Positions 9,441 to 18,344 of a DNA stretch of 64,000 nucleotides are shown piece after piece (within the stretch, counting starts at the first letter, position 1; every line of letters begins with the position of its first letter). A program made the translations under genes and the position numbers. A model generated the notes under the pieces. It saw only the letters and a program-made list of their open reading frames with translations. It was not told the origin of the DNA and searched no databases. This DNA comes from Domibacillus sp. PGB-M46 (GTDB lineage: Bacteria; Bacillota; Bacilli; Bacillales; Domibacillaceae). The DNA is taken from NCBI RefSeq assembly GCF_022668875.1, contig NZ_JAKGCR010000017.1, forward strand, positions 20,502-84,501. Reading direction: 5' to 3'.

Positions 9441-9619
9441 TGTGATCATGCCTAATCATATGTAACCGTATTCATTTCACCATAAGCAAAAAGTGATTAG
9501 CCTCCCCTCAATTATGAAATATGTGACTATAATCTTACATTAAGAATAACAGCCGAATCTTAGTTTGTCCAGCGAACCAACTATTTTTATACTCAATCGA
9601 AATTGTTATAAGTTTAATT

Positions 9620-9960
9620 CATTGATAAAATTTGCAGTGTTATCAAAAGAAGAAAGCTATCGGGTTAATGCGGCTGATCTTGGCCTTCGGTCTCCTTCTC
9701 TACTAAAAGATTGGATGAAAAGGACAAAATAGAAGAAGCCTTTGATCGGAGTGGGAAGGGACCGGGTTCAAATGAAAAAATTCACTCAACGGTCGCCTAA
9801 GACCTGTCTAATAATGAAGTCGTTACTTGGAATCTTTCCCGCCGAAATAATATAATGTTACAAATACCCCATCCGAATTGGCTATAAAAAAAAGACGTAT
9901 ATGGAGCCGTTATCCATTCAGATCAAGGCTTCCAGCATATACGTCTAAGTGATATAACAT
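9620..9960 (+). pseudogene. IS3-family transposase remnants
   Basis: Short plus-strand stretches recall IS3-type transposases: NAADLGLRSPSLLKDWMKR near 9675 looks like OrfA, and VYGAVIHSDQGFQHIRLSD near 9896-9950 matches the OrfB core around its second catalytic Asp (HSDQG). Frames are broken and the middle is missing. The 620-bp gap between the permease remnant and xylH holds this debris and no intact gene. Confidence 0.6.
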
Positions 9961-10067
9961 ATGACCAGTCAATCGGGCTTTTTTATTTTTTCATTCTAGG
10001 CTTGATTATTAGTATGAACGAAATATTGCTACTAATAGCAGCTTGTCTTTTTTGAAATTTGCGACAA

Positions 10068-11237
10068 TTATTTTTTGCTTGAAATGTCAAGCCACACAGC
10101 AAAAATCAAAATAGAGCCTTTAACGATGTATTGCCAAAACGTCTCAATATTCATCATGCTCATTCCGTTATCAATACTAGCCATGATAAGGGCACCAATA
10201 ATCGCACCCATAATTTTTCCTTTTCCACCCATTAAACTTGTTCCGCCGATTACACAGGCCGCAATTACATCTAATTCAAGCATGTTACCGGCACTTACCG
10301 TTGCCGCATTTAATCTGCTTGTTAAAAGCACTCCTGCTACTCCTGCTAGTGCGCCCATTAAGATAAAGACGTACAATACATTTCGTTTAATATTAATCCC
10401 TGAGAGCGCTGCAGCTTCAGCGTTACCGCCGATCGCATATACATATCGTCCGAAAGATGTTTTCAGAGATACAAAAAGGAACAATCCAGCAAATGAAACA
10501 GCAATCAGCATTGAAATAGGAATTCCCAAATAACGATTTAACATATAAGTAATTAATAAAGTAAAAAAGGAATAAACTGCAACTTTACCATAATCAACAA
10601 AAGTAGATGGAACGGCTAAGCCCATGCTTTGGCGTTTCGCTCTCATACGTGCGGTTGACACAAAGAGAAGGACAACACTGATTGCGGCAATTATATAACC
10701 TATACTGTATGGTAAGTAGCTATTTCCGATAAGTTTAAAGCTGTTATTTAACGGAGCTATTGTCTGTCCTTCACTAATCCCAATTAAAATTCCACGAAAA
10801 ATCAACATACCACCTAATGTCACAATAAAAGCGGGTACAGCACGATAGGCAACCCACCAACCTTGCCATAAACCTACAAGAGCACCAACTGCAACGGCAA
10901 CAATGACAACAACAACTGTATTCATTCCAAACCAAACTTGGAGAATTGCTGCGATTCCACCAGTTAAACCTACTAAAGATCCAATAGATAAATCAATATG
11001 CCCGGCGACAATAATAAGAGTCATTCCAATTGCAAGGACGGCGACAACAGACATCTGTGTAAACAAATTTGACAGATTACGAGAGGATAAAAATTCACCA
11101 TTTGTAAAAAATCCAAAAATGAGTGCAATTAAAACGAGTGCAATGATCAATGTATAAGCTTGAAAATCAAGTTTAAAGCTCAGTTTTTTATTTTCTTTAG
11201 GAATTACATTAGCATTAGTAGGCAATGGATTGTTCAC
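10068..11237 (-). CDS. xylH: Xylose-type ABC transporter permease
   Basis: A 389-residue multi-helix permease of the simple-sugar (RbsC/XylH) family with long hydrophobic stretches from about residue 25 to the end. Signature segments are GMTLIIVAGHIDLSIGSLVG and the cytoplasmic loop GNAEAAALSGINIKRN. I take the GTG at 11237 (VNNPLPTNAN) because AGGAGGGA lies at the right distance (11244-11251); this start overlaps the xylG end by 23 bp, which suggests translational coupling. A longer frame to 11306 reads back through xylG. Third gene of xylFGH. Confidence 0.9.
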   Translation of the reverse strand: MNNPLPTNANVIPKENKKLSFKLDFQAYTLIIALVLIALIFGFFTNGEFLSSRNLSNLFTQMSVVAVLAIGMTLIIVAGHIDLSIGSLVGLTGGIAAILQVWFGMNTVVVVIVAVAVGALVGLWQGWWVAYRAVPAFIVTLGGMLIFRGILIGISEGQTIAPLNNSFKLIGNSYLPYSIGYIIAAISVVLLFVSTARMRAKRQSMGLAVPSTFVDYGKVAVYSFFTLLITYMLNRYLGIPISMLIAVSFAGLFLFVSLKTSFGRYVYAIGGNAEAAALSGINIKRNVLYVFILMGALAGVAGVLLTSRLNAATVSAGNMLELDVIAACVIGGTSLMGGKGKIMGAIIGALIMASIDNGMSMMNIETFWQYIVKGSILIFAVWLDISSKK

Positions 11238-12753
11238 GAATCTTCCCTCCTGTGGCACATGCCATAATTTTTTCCTGTGTGGCTTCTTTCCTTGTAAATT
11301 CACCACTAATACTTCCTTCTGTCATGACTAATATTCGGTCTGACATTCCAAGAACCTCTGGCAATTCAGAAGATATAATGACAATTCCAACCCCTTGCTC
11401 TGCAAGTTCATTAATAATTTTATAGATTTCATATTTTGCACCTACGTCAATGCCCCTTGTTGGTTCATCTAAAATAAGGATTTTAGGATTATTTAATATC
11501 CATTTGCTGAGGACAACCTTTTGCTGATTACCTCCACTCAACTGACCAACCTTAGTTTCAAGACTAGGGGCCTTTAATTTCATTTTTCTTGTTATCTCAT
11601 CTGCACGCTTTACTTCAAGCGCATCGTCAATAATGTTAAACTTCATGACTTTGTTTAACGCAACAAGCGTCGAGTTTTTTGCAATGTCCATTCCCAGAAT
11701 AAGCCCATATCTTTTTCGGTCTTCTGAAACGTAGGCTAAGCCTTCTTGAATGGCATCGGCCGGCTTTTGAATATTTGTTTCTTTTCCATCAATAATCACT
11801 TTCCCTTGCTTTTTCCCTTTAAGTCCTCCAAATAGGCTGGTGAATAGCTCACTCCTTCCAGCACCCATCAATCCAGAAAATCCAAGAATTTCTCCTTTTT
11901 TCAATGTAAATGACACATTTTTTATGATTGATTTTCCACTATGTGCTTCAAAAGAAGAATAGTTTTCTACTTGTAAGATTGATTCTCCTATTAATCGAGC
12001 CTGATAAGGGAAAAGCTCCGTCAGTTCTCTTCCAACCATTTTTGTTACTATTTTATCCTCTGAAAGCTCTTTAATTGGATCTGTGCTGATTGTTTGCCCA
12101 TCGCGCAAGATGGTTACGGTATCAGCTAGTGTCATAACTTCTCCAAGTTTGTGGGAGATGTAAATACACGTAACACCTTTTGACCTTAAATCTTTTAAGA
12201 GTCCTATTAAAATCTCGACATCACTCTCTGTTAATGCAGCAGTTGGTTCATCTAAAATCAAAATGTCTGTTTTATTAGTAAGTGCCTTTGCAATCTCGAT
12301 TAATTGTTGTTTTCCTACTGTTAAGTCACCAACCTTTGTTTGCGGATCAATATTTAACCCAATGTTGCTGAGCCACTTCTGCGCCTCGGCATTTATCTTG
12401 TTCCAATTAATCACCTTTTGTCTCATAAGGTCGTGGCTAAGAAAAAGATTTTCAGCAACTGTCATTTCTTCTACAAGTGCAAGTTCTTGATAAATAATGG
12501 ATACGCCGGCTTGTCTCGATTCCTTTATGGATTTAAAGAACACGGCCTCTCCGTTGATTAAGATCTGGCCACTGTATGTACCTACTGGATATACACCACT
12601 TAAAATTTTCATTAATGTTGATTTTCCAGCCCCATTTTCACCGCACAACGCATGGATTTCCCCTTTACGTACAGAAAAAGTCACGTTATCTAATGCTTTT
12701 ACACCAGGAAAGACTTTTGTAATACCCTTCATTTGAAGTGCGAAAGTACCCAT
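11215..12753 (-). CDS. xylG: Xylose-type ABC transporter ATPase, two ATPase domains
   Basis: A 512-residue double ATPase powering sugar import. Domain 1 has Walker A GENGAGKST, signature VGKQQLIEIAKAL and Walker B ILILDEPTAAL. Domain 2 has a degenerate Walker A (GLMGAGRSE) but a good signature LSGGNQQKVVLSKW and ILILDEPTRGIDVGAK, as usual for RbsA/XylG proteins. RBS AAGGAGG. It lies between xylF and xylH in the leftward transport operon. Sugar specificity is set by the binding protein; xylose is inferred from XylF and from the nearby xyl genes. Confidence 0.93.
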   Translation of the reverse strand: MGTFALQMKGITKVFPGVKALDNVTFSVRKGEIHALCGENGAGKSTLMKILSGVYPVGTYSGQILINGEAVFFKSIKESRQAGVSIIYQELALVEEMTVAENLFLSHDLMRQKVINWNKINAEAQKWLSNIGLNIDPQTKVGDLTVGKQQLIEIAKALTNKTDILILDEPTAALTESDVEILIGLLKDLRSKGVTCIYISHKLGEVMTLADTVTILRDGQTISTDPIKELSEDKIVTKMVGRELTELFPYQARLIGESILQVENYSSFEAHSGKSIIKNVSFTLKKGEILGFSGLMGAGRSELFTSLFGGLKGKKQGKVIIDGKETNIQKPADAIQEGLAYVSEDRKRYGLILGMDIAKNSTLVALNKVMKFNIIDDALEVKRADEITRKMKLKAPSLETKVGQLSGGNQQKVVLSKWILNNPKILILDEPTRGIDVGAKYEIYKIINELAEQGVGIVIISSELPEVLGMSDRILVMTEGSISGEFTRKEATQEKIMACATGGKIREQSIAY

Positions 12754-12814
12754 GTTGATGGCCTCCTTATTAAAGATAAGGGGTATTTCCCCTTATCCTG
12801 TTCAACTTTTATTT

Positions 12815-13897
12815 TTATGGACGTGGTGGACGCTCATTCTCAGGGACATTTTTGTAAATCTCATCATAGGAATGGAAACCATCTTTTACAATAGTGTCAA
12901 CAATATTTTCTTTATCTACCATAATTGGATCTAGTTTAATGAATGGTACATCCATTTTCCCGTTATTAACAGAACCCTCAGCCACAATATTCTCCCCATT
13001 CGCAAGTTTAACCGCGACTTCTGCACTCATTTCTGCAATAGTTTTAATTGGTTTATACACTGTCATTGATTGCGTACCTTCTGCAATACGTTGAACACCT
13101 GTAATGTCAGCATCTTGTCCGGAAACCACTACTTTTCCAGCCAGGTTTTGACCTGATAAAGCTTGAATGGCGCCGCCAGCCGTATTATCATTTGAAGTCA
13201 CAACAGCATCAATTTGGTTTTTATTAGCTGTAAGCGCATTCTCCATTATTTTGAGTGCTTCGTTTGCTTCCCAGTTCTTTGCCCATTGATCCCCTATAAT
13301 TTCAATGTCACCTTTATCTACCAGAGGCTGGATAATGTTCATTTGTCCTTCCCTAAACATCTTTGCATTGTTATCGGTCGGTGATCCGCCCATTAAAAAG
13401 TATTTACCTTTGGGAACTTTATTTACCAGGTATTCTGCCTGCATTTCTCCAACGCGTATATTATCGAAGGAAACATATGCATCTATTTCTGAATTATTGA
13501 TTAAACGATCGTATGCTAATACCGGAATACCTTCCGCTTTTGCTTGATCGACAACAGGTGTCAAAGAATCAGAGTTTATAGGAATAATAACAAGTACATC
13601 AATCCCCTGTGAAAGCATATTTTGAATTTGTGACAATTGCTTTGCCTCATCACCATCTGCCGATTGAACTAAGACTTCACTTCCGAGTTTTTCGGCCTTC
13701 TTAACAAATATATCTCTGTCATGTTGCCATCTTTCTAAAGATAAGTCCGATACAGAAAGACCAATTCTAATCTCCTTATCAGCTTGCTCTGAATTGCTAC
13801 CGCTTACATTTTTTCCTGCATCTTGCCCGCAGGCTGCCAGAATAAATACCAGTAACGATATCATTAAAACGTTTAGAAACCCCTTACATTTATTCAT
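12815..13897 (-). CDS. xylF: D-xylose-binding lipoprotein
   Basis: A 360-residue periplasmic-binding-type lipoprotein. The signal peptide ends in lipobox LAAC with the acylated cysteine at residue 23. The mature part follows the XylF pattern: IGLSVSDLSLERWQHD, KAEGIPVLAYDRLI, SFDNIRVGEMQA, SPTDNNAK and VVVSGQDADITGVQRI, motifs I associate with xylose binders. It presents sugar to XylGH at the membrane. A G-run (AGGGGGG) serves as ribosome site. First gene of xylFGH, behind a promoter overlapped by an inverted repeat. Confidence 0.92.
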   Translation of the reverse strand: MNKCKGFLNVLMISLLVFILAACGQDAGKNVSGSNSEQADKEIRIGLSVSDLSLERWQHDRDIFVKKAEKLGSEVLVQSADGDEAKQLSQIQNMLSQGIDVLVIIPINSDSLTPVVDQAKAEGIPVLAYDRLINNSEIDAYVSFDNIRVGEMQAEYLVNKVPKGKYFLMGGSPTDNNAKMFREGQMNIIQPLVDKGDIEIIGDQWAKNWEANEALKIMENALTANKNQIDAVVTSNDNTAGGAIQALSGQNLAGKVVVSGQDADITGVQRIAEGTQSMTVYKPIKTIAEMSAEVAVKLANGENIVAEGSVNNGKMDVPFIKLDPIMVDKENIVDTIVKDGFHSYDEIYKNVPENERPPRP

Positions 13898-13955
13898 CTG
13901 CTTGCCCCCCTTTTTTTATCAGATAAGAGTTTGAATACTCTTAATCTTGGAATTG

Positions 13956-13984
13956 AGTATAGCAGGGGTAACTTTGTTTGTCTA
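13956..13984 (-). promoter_or_regulatory. xylF promoter
   Basis: On the minus strand TAGACA (13979-13984) and TATACT (13956-13961) are spaced 17 bp apart, and TG precedes the -10 to give an extended element. It lies about 60 bp upstream of the xylF start. The -35 is inside the inverted repeat at 13970-14000. Confidence 0.75.
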
Positions 13985-14000
13985 GTAGATAAACAAAGTT
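13970..14000. promoter_or_regulatory. Inverted-repeat operator over the xylF promoter
   Basis: AACTTTGTTT and AAACAAAGTT form a perfect 10-bp inverted repeat with an 11-nt spacer. The TTTGTTT/AAACAAA cores resemble the halves of the xylA operator, so XylR is the likely ligand. It covers the -35 box, implying repression. A separate ROK or LacI regulator cannot be excluded. Confidence 0.65.
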
Positions 14001-14397
14001 TCGTATTAATAAATAATAGTGAGCTATATGAGATTACCGTAGCGTATTTTAGCATAGGCACCAATAAAAAATTTGAACAAAAAATTAGCGCCGCATTCCC
14101 CTTCAAAATCTCCAATTTAACAGAGGAACCACGAATGTATATTAAAAGTATGCTTACAAGAACCACAGAAGTGGGTAGTTGTTCAAATAGATGAAAAGGA
14201 TTCTAAATAAAATGGAAGTAGATAAATGGAATTTTTAGATAAAGTGCTTATTTCTAGTGAATTTGTTACTTCGATCAATAAAGGTTTATGGACATTTTTC
14301 ATTCTTGAAGTAATTTTTATCAGCATTTAATTTGGAAGTTTCCTGTAATCAAAAAATAAAGCAGATAACAACTAAATCGGCAGGAGGAGAGATCACT

Positions 14398-14664
14398 ATG
14401 AAGTTATCATTCAACAACCAAATTAAAGAAATTGGTTTTACCGATGCTCTTGAAGTAGCTACTAACAAATTATTTGTACTAGCATCACAAAAGACTATTC
14501 CGATGTGGAAAGTATATGATGTAGAACATATTGAAAATATGGAAAACAATTGTAAGCGTTATGATGTAGCACTTTATGATACAGAAGATATGTCTGGTGA
14601 TCCTGTATTTAAAACGGCAATAGAGGTTTATGATAATACAATTGAAATAGACTTGGGAGAGTAA
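14398..14664 (+). CDS. Hypothetical protein, 88 aa
   Basis: The ATG at 14398 is preceded by an excellent AGGAGGAGAG ribosome site and followed by a terminator, so this is a real gene. The product begins MKLSFNNQIKEIGFTDAL and ends in an acidic tail (YDNTIEIDLGE). It is soluble, acidic and lacks any motif I know. An in-frame extension to 14332 lacks a ribosome site. It is a single-gene unit between the xylF control region and the chemoreceptor-like gene. Of the preceding 500 bp (13898-14397), the first 100 hold xylF control sites and the rest holds nothing I can support. Confidence 0.6.
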   Translation: MKLSFNNQIKEIGFTDALEVATNKLFVLASQKTIPMWKVYDVEHIENMENNCKRYDVALYDTEDMSGDPVFKTAIEVYDNTIEIDLGE

Positions 14665-14670
14665 TTATTT

Positions 14671-14732
14671 GCGTGCAGAAAAACCTGCGTAGCAGTCTTA
14701 TAAAAGGACTTGCGCAGGTTCTGCGTTTTATG
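14671..14732 (+). terminator. Terminator after the 88-aa gene
   Basis: GCAGAAAAACCTGCG pairs with CGCAGGTTCTGCG around an internal hairpin (AGTC/GACT), and the stem is followed by TTTTA. Confidence 0.6.
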
Positions 14733-14800
14733 TTTAAAGTGCTAGCATATTAACCATCAACTAGATTTGGTCTGCATACAACATACAGTATAGTAACCTC

Positions 14801-15625
14801 TCAATTAGACATGTCTTCAAATTCGTCCATATTCTTGCTGATTTCAGATTGTGTTTTCATGACTTCGTTTTGTGATTTTTCAGTTATATCACTAACCACC
14901 GCGACTCCTTTTGTGATGCTTTCCACATTTGAATTCACTTGTTCAATGGCTGTATTAACATAGCCGGCTAGTTTTCGTACTTCTTCTGCCACCACGGCAA
15001 AACCACGTCCATGTTCCCCCGCTCTTGCTGCTTCAATAGCTGCATTTAATGCCAGGATATTAGTTTGTAAAGAGATATTTCGTATTTTTTCAGCTGTATC
15101 GCTTATTAAATCAACCTGTTCCTTTAATGATTGAAACGCCTTCATGTTCTCTTTAGAATTATCGTTAATCACGTTGCCTAAATTGATAGACAAATCTTTA
15201 AGTTGAGAAACAATTTTTATCCCTTTTTCTTCACGTTCTGTTATATCCGTTGCAATTTTAAGTACAGCAGTTACTTCTCCTTCTTCGTTTTGAACAGGGA
15301 TGTACGTAGCTTCAAGCCAAAGCAGGTTCCCTTTTTTATCAACCCGTTGAATTTTCCCCTGGTGCTTTGTTCCTTTTTCAAGTTTAATCCATAGTTCTTT
15401 ATATTCTTTGCTATTTACAAAATCTGCTGTACAAAACTGCTTATGCGCCTTACCTTTCATCTCATATAATGAATACCCTAAAGCTTTTGCAAAGTTTTCA
15501 TTTGCCCAAATAACTTCCCTGTTTAAGTTAAATTCTATCATCCCTAAATTAGATTCTAATGCGGCCATAACGGATACCGGATCTAATACTTGTGTGCTTA
15601 CATGAGCACCTAAAAGAGTGTCCAT
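14801..15625 (-). CDS. Soluble PAS plus methyl-accepting chemotaxis signalling protein
   Basis: A 274-residue cytoplasmic protein with no membrane segment. A PAS domain (about 20-130; [19 protein letters not shown], ending ATDITERE) is joined to a short MCP signalling domain containing the conserved hairpin ([20 protein letters not shown], then [12 protein letters not shown]). Such proteins sense redox state or small ligands through a PAS cofactor and modulate the CheA/CheW array. Shorter than full receptors. The gene sits about 130 nt downstream of a c-di-GMP-I aptamer with a terminator in between, so c-di-GMP probably sets its expression. No chemotaxis genes are nearby. Confidence 0.85.
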   Translation of the reverse strand: MDTLLGAHVSTQVLDPVSVMAALESNLGMIEFNLNREVIWANENFAKALGYSLYEMKGKAHKQFCTADFVNSKEYKELWIKLEKGTKHQGKIQRVDKKGNLLWLEATYIPVQNEEGEVTAVLKIATDITEREEKGIKIVSQLKDLSINLGNVINDNSKENMKAFQSLKEQVDLISDTAEKIRNISLQTNILALNAAIEAARAGEHGRGFAVVAEEVRKLAGYVNTAIEQVNSNVESITKGVAVVSDITEKSQNEVMKTQSEISKNMDEFEDMSN

Positions 15626-15663
15626 TCAAAAATCTTCCCCTTAATATAATATATGTTGTATAC

Positions 15664-15695
15664 ACAAAAAAGCCTGCCAAAAGAATGGCAGGCTT
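15664..15695 (-). terminator. Riboswitch expression-platform terminator
   Basis: On the minus strand AAGCCTGCCA, loop, TGGCAGGCTT is followed by TTTTTG. It stands between the c-di-GMP aptamer and the PAS-MCP gene, so it is the likely switch element. Confidence 0.8.
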
Positions 15696-15754
15696 ACTCA
15701 AATAAGGAATTATCTGTTTCATTTTAAAACAATCCCTTTTTCAAATCATCCTAT

Positions 15755-15840
15755 TCCTTCGGTAACCCGGCGATCATAGCTTCATAAAACTTTAGACCCG
15801 TAGCTTTGCGCCCTTACCTTTCGATAAGTTTGCCATTATC
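15755..15840 (-). ncRNA. c-di-GMP-I (GEMM) riboswitch 1
   Basis: The minus strand contains the GEMM-I landmarks in order: GGCAAAC, a CTTATC-GAAA-GGTAAG stem with GNRA loop, GGCGCAAAGC, the tetraloop-receptor segment CGGGTCTAAAG, then CGCCGGGTTACCGAAGG. This matches the class that binds cyclic di-GMP. It is nearly the same as riboswitch 2, including its promoter. Control is presumably by termination at 15664-15695; whether the ligand turns the gene on or off cannot be read by eye. Confidence 0.9.
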
Positions 15841-15886
15841 GTAGAACTTTATAATAGGTATTTATTATTATAGTACTTATGTCGTG

Positions 15887-15915
15887 ATTATATATCCATT
15901 TGGATATTTATTCAA
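15887..15915 (-). promoter_or_regulatory. Promoter of riboswitch 1 transcript
   Basis: TTGAAT and TATAAT with a 17-bp spacer, about 40 bp upstream of the aptamer. It is the counterpart of the promoter at 43495-43523. Confidence 0.8.
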
Positions 15916-15956
15916 GACTATTTTAAAAGTAGGTATCTCCTTTAATTTTATCATCT

Positions 15957-16007
15957 TTGGCGAGAATACCCCCACTTCAACCGTCAGGTAAGTGGGTGGT
16001 AGTTCAA
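15957..16007 (+). mobile_element. Orphan right end of an IS605/TnpB-type element
   Basis: CCCCCACTTCAACCGTCAGG and TAAGTGGGTGGTAGTTCAA match, as reverse complement, the element end at 63918-63950. The fold pairs CCCACTT with AAGTGGG. No tnpB lies beside it. It interrupts homology between the leaders of riboswitches 1 and 2. Confidence 0.7.
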
Positions 16008-16185
16008 TGGCAGATAACCTCCTATAGAATGATCATCACTTTTTCTATTGGTGTATTCTATATTCGCTCACAAAAGGTTTTTTCGCTTCTCTTTGTCCTC
16101 ATTAATAAAAATGGGCATTTTAGATATTATTTAGAAAGACTGGCTTTCCCAGCGTCAATACTATAATAAAAAGGCTAAAGAAGCC

Positions 16186-16719
16186 GTGTACCAGCGCTTT
16201 TCTCCCTCTTCCATACCAGAAGCAAGGCTTATGCGCAAAGAGTTAGGCGACTGGGACTTTATTGTGCCGGGAACCGAGGATACTTTTAGTTATATGGAAG
16301 GGATCTATACACACAGGTTGACAACAGACAATTCCATTGAAATGGGCAAGTACAGCACAAAGCCTGGATATGCAGTGCTGAATCTGCCGGCTGTCTATTC
16401 CCTTACCTATCAAACGATGCATTTATTTTACCATCAGGTTTCCGTGGACAATCTATATATGGAGTGGTTAAAGAATCGATGGATTATTCATATGAAAGAC
16501 GCGCGGTTAAATGGTGTTTCGGTTGAATTAGCTGACTTTATTAAACGTTCGGCTAAACAAGGGCGTATGTGTTATGTTCCGGAATATAAGGCACTCGGTA
16601 TTAAATCGGAGGAAGAACCGCTGTCGGTATCCTTGTCAGCGGATATTAAGGACTGGCTGCATAATCAGGGAGAACAGACCGGGAAAATTATGCAGGCTGA
16701 TTGCCTCCTTCCGATGTAA
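16186..16719 (+). CDS. Unknown protein, longest member of a dispersed local family
   Basis: A 177-residue reading frame starting MYQRFSPSSIPEARLM, with GYAVLNLPAVYSLTYQ and DARLNGVSVELADFIKRSAK. I do not recognise the family. Related pieces occur at 21121-21190, 31667-31945, 54105-54347 and 55990-56319. Similarity to the last of these begins upstream of the ATG, near 16166 (KKAKEAVYQRF), with no good ribosome site, so this copy may itself be a 5'-truncated relic. Its C-terminus (KIMQADCLLPM) departs from the GKSIQ-type ending of the 54105 copy and may be frameshifted. Soluble; no membrane segment. Confidence 0.5.
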   Translation: MYQRFSPSSIPEARLMRKELGDWDFIVPGTEDTFSYMEGIYTHRLTTDNSIEMGKYSTKPGYAVLNLPAVYSLTYQTMHLFYHQVSVDNLYMEWLKNRWIIHMKDARLNGVSVELADFIKRSAKQGRMCYVPEYKALGIKSEEEPLSVSLSADIKDWLHNQGEQTGKIMQADCLLPM

Positions 16720-16827
16720 CAAAGAAATGCCAGATTCTGTACAGTTTAAACGCTTAAAAACAAAGCTTTCTTTGTCTTGAAGCAAAAAATCAACAGCCCG
16801 GTATGAAGACCAACCGGACTGTTAATA

Positions 16828-17166
16828 TTAATAAGGAAATTGTGAAGAGTAATTGTTAAATTGCTTATAAGCTTTATCAATTTTTTGCTGTTCCTCGGCC
16901 TCAAGCTTGTACCAGCCGTTTTGAAACATCAAATTATAAAGCTCGCGGCAGCTTTGATGTGTTTCTGTAAGAACTTGAAGCATATCTGAATATAATTGTT
17001 CGTGGCTTGCTTCGCGTACAGCAATGTTTAAACTGTCAGTTAAATACTTACATGTACTAAGACCATCATTAATAAAATCCCGGTCGTTCATATCTGGACC
17101 TTTTACTTTCGGTAATTGCCCTGTTTGGGGATTGGCAATTTGATTTGGGTTTTGCTGGTTTGACAT
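16828..17166 (-). CDS. CotF-family spore coat protein
   Basis: A 112-residue protein with a Gln/Asn/Pro-rich start (MSNQQNPNQIANPQTGQLP) followed by the CotF helical region: MNDRDFINDGLSTCKYLTDS, HEQLYSDMLQVLTETH and FQNGWYKLEAEEQQ. CotF-type proteins are small helical components of the spore coat. It follows a second coat-like gene by 23 bp, so the pair is probably one mother-cell transcript. The presence of both genes supports a spore former. Confidence 0.85.
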   Translation of the reverse strand: MSNQQNPNQIANPQTGQLPKVKGPDMNDRDFINDGLSTCKYLTDSLNIAVREASHEQLYSDMLQVLTETHQSCRELYNLMFQNGWYKLEAEEQQKIDKAYKQFNNYSSQFPY

Positions 17167-17189
17167 TTATTCCACCTCCGCTTAGTTCA

Positions 17190-17465
17190 TTACGACTGCT
17201 GGTTCTTCTGCTGGCTAGGCAGGCTGGCTAATGCGGCATTGTTATCGACTTGCAGGTGGGCAAGCAGCTTCTGAAAGTGATCTTGGTGCATTTTCCCTGC
17301 TTTTTCGAGTGCTTGTTTGATTTCTGAATTACTTACCTGTTGGGCAAAGAAATGAAATTTTTTAAATGCGAGAAGTTCCCATGATAATGCATCCTTTAAA
17401 TAGAGTACATCTTTTGTTGAGAGAGCTCTGGGCGGATATGGAATGGGTGCTTGATTATTTTGCAT
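17190..17465 (-). CDS. Small spore coat protein (CotF/YraF-like, ferritin-like helices)
   Basis: A 91-residue protein with helical stretches STKDVLYLKDALSWELLAFK and HFFAQQVSNSEIKQALEKAG, ending in a Gln-rich tail. The pattern (KDVLYLKDALSWE, then histidines as in MHQDHFQKLLAHL) is like the short YraD/YraF coat proteins. First gene of the coat pair; AAAGGAGC lies upstream of the ATG. Exact coat layer and partner are unknown. Confidence 0.75.
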   Translation of the reverse strand: MQNNQAPIPYPPRALSTKDVLYLKDALSWELLAFKKFHFFAQQVSNSEIKQALEKAGKMHQDHFQKLLAHLQVDNNAALASLPSQQKNQQS

Positions 17466-17551
17466 TAAAAAGCTCCTTTCATCTTGTCAGATATCATAAA
17501 TATAGAATGAACAAACAGGAGGCCTATTATGCGGGAAAATGGATGCTCATT

Positions 17552-17690
17552 GTGAACCTCTCTCCCAAATTAAAGGTTTTGATGAATACCTCTTATCCTG
17601 AATATGGTATAGCGTCTGCGGATTAAGCTTCTTTCAGAAGTCAAAGTGCATGGTGGGGACCAATGAACAAAGATAAGGTTTGAGATGTGA
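17552..17690 (-). mobile_element. Orphan TnpB-type right end (GTTCAC end, copy 2)
   Basis: Read on the minus strand it ends in GGGAGAGAGGTTCAC. Further upstream it carries TTCTGAAAGAAGCTTAATCC, similar to the TnpB 3' region at 60186-60310 (TCTGAAGGGAGCTTAACCAG). No tnpB frame of its own remains. It abuts a second end at 17699. Confidence 0.55.
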
Positions 17691-17698
17691 CAGTGGAT

Positions 17699-17893
17699 GT
17701 GAACCTCTCCAACTAATTGCTGCGCAATTTGATGGAGCATCTCTGCCAGAGACATGAAAAAAATATGCTCTGACTTCATTGATTTTCCTGCTTCACCGAT
17801 ATCTGCCCTATCTTCCGAACAGGGTCTTACACCATCTCCACAGGCGTTGTTTTATACTGTTCGGGCGGGACCTCGACCTACAGTTGTAAAGGA
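17699..17893 (-). ncRNA. TnpB right end / omega-RNA-like scaffold (GTTCAC end, copy 1)
   Basis: Immediately 3' of the truncated tnpB on the minus strand. The terminal block GATGCTCCATCAAATTGCGC plus TTAGTTGGAGAGGTTCAC is shared almost exactly with 60186-60235, which marks the element end and the expected junction between scaffold and guide. The guide would be the flank starting ATCCACTG. The protein is truncated, so any RNA would be an orphan. Confidence 0.55.
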
Positions 17894-18340
17894 TTATATT
17901 GCCGGAATGAACCCTATCTGGATCAGCCCGGCTTTTTCAATGTTCAAGGCGGCATTATAGTCACGGTCCAGCACAAGTCCGCAACCCGGACAGACATGCG
18001 TTCGAACGGAAAGAGATTTTTTCACTCTTTTTCCACAGTTCGAACAGTCCTGGGTGGTGAAATGCGGCTTCATTTTGACCAGCTGGCCGGCATTGTGTTC
18101 GCATTTATACACCAGAAACTGGCGGGACATTCCACACCCTGTATCATGTATTGATTTAGACAGTTTCCGGTTTTTCACCAGATTCCGGATGTTCCGATCC
18201 TCTACACAAAGGACGCTGCAGGTATTTGCAAGGCGGAACGCTGTTTTATGCAGGAAATCCTTCCGCTGGTTCGCCACCTTGGCATGAAGCTTCTGCATCC
18301 TAGCCATTTGTTTTTTCCAGTTTGAAGAGTCTTTTTTCTA
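17894..18340 (-). pseudogene. tnpB: Truncated TnpB (IS605 OrfB) C-terminal half
   Basis: About 148 residues of an RNA-guided TnpB nuclease: SSNWKKQMARMQKLHAKVAN, ANQRKDFLHKTA, the RuvC-II Glu in VLCVEDRNIRNLVKN, a four-cysteine zinc finger (CSNCGK, then CPGCG) and the RuvC-III Asp in LDRDYNAALNIEKAG. The N-terminal half with RuvC-I is missing and a TAG lies just upstream of the preserved part, so it cannot cut DNA. It is jammed against the azlD stop codon, so an insertion or deletion occurred there. Confidence 0.85.
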
Positions 18341-18344
18341 CTCA

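Noticed and set aside
13931..14194. 87-codon plus-strand frame upstream of the 88-aa gene
   Set aside because: Runs through the xylF promoter and operator, lacks a ribosome site and shows no family resemblance.
14226..14330. 34-codon frame with one hydrophobic helix (MEFLDKVLISSEF...)
   Set aside because: Weak ribosome site and very short; could be a membrane peptide but not supportable.
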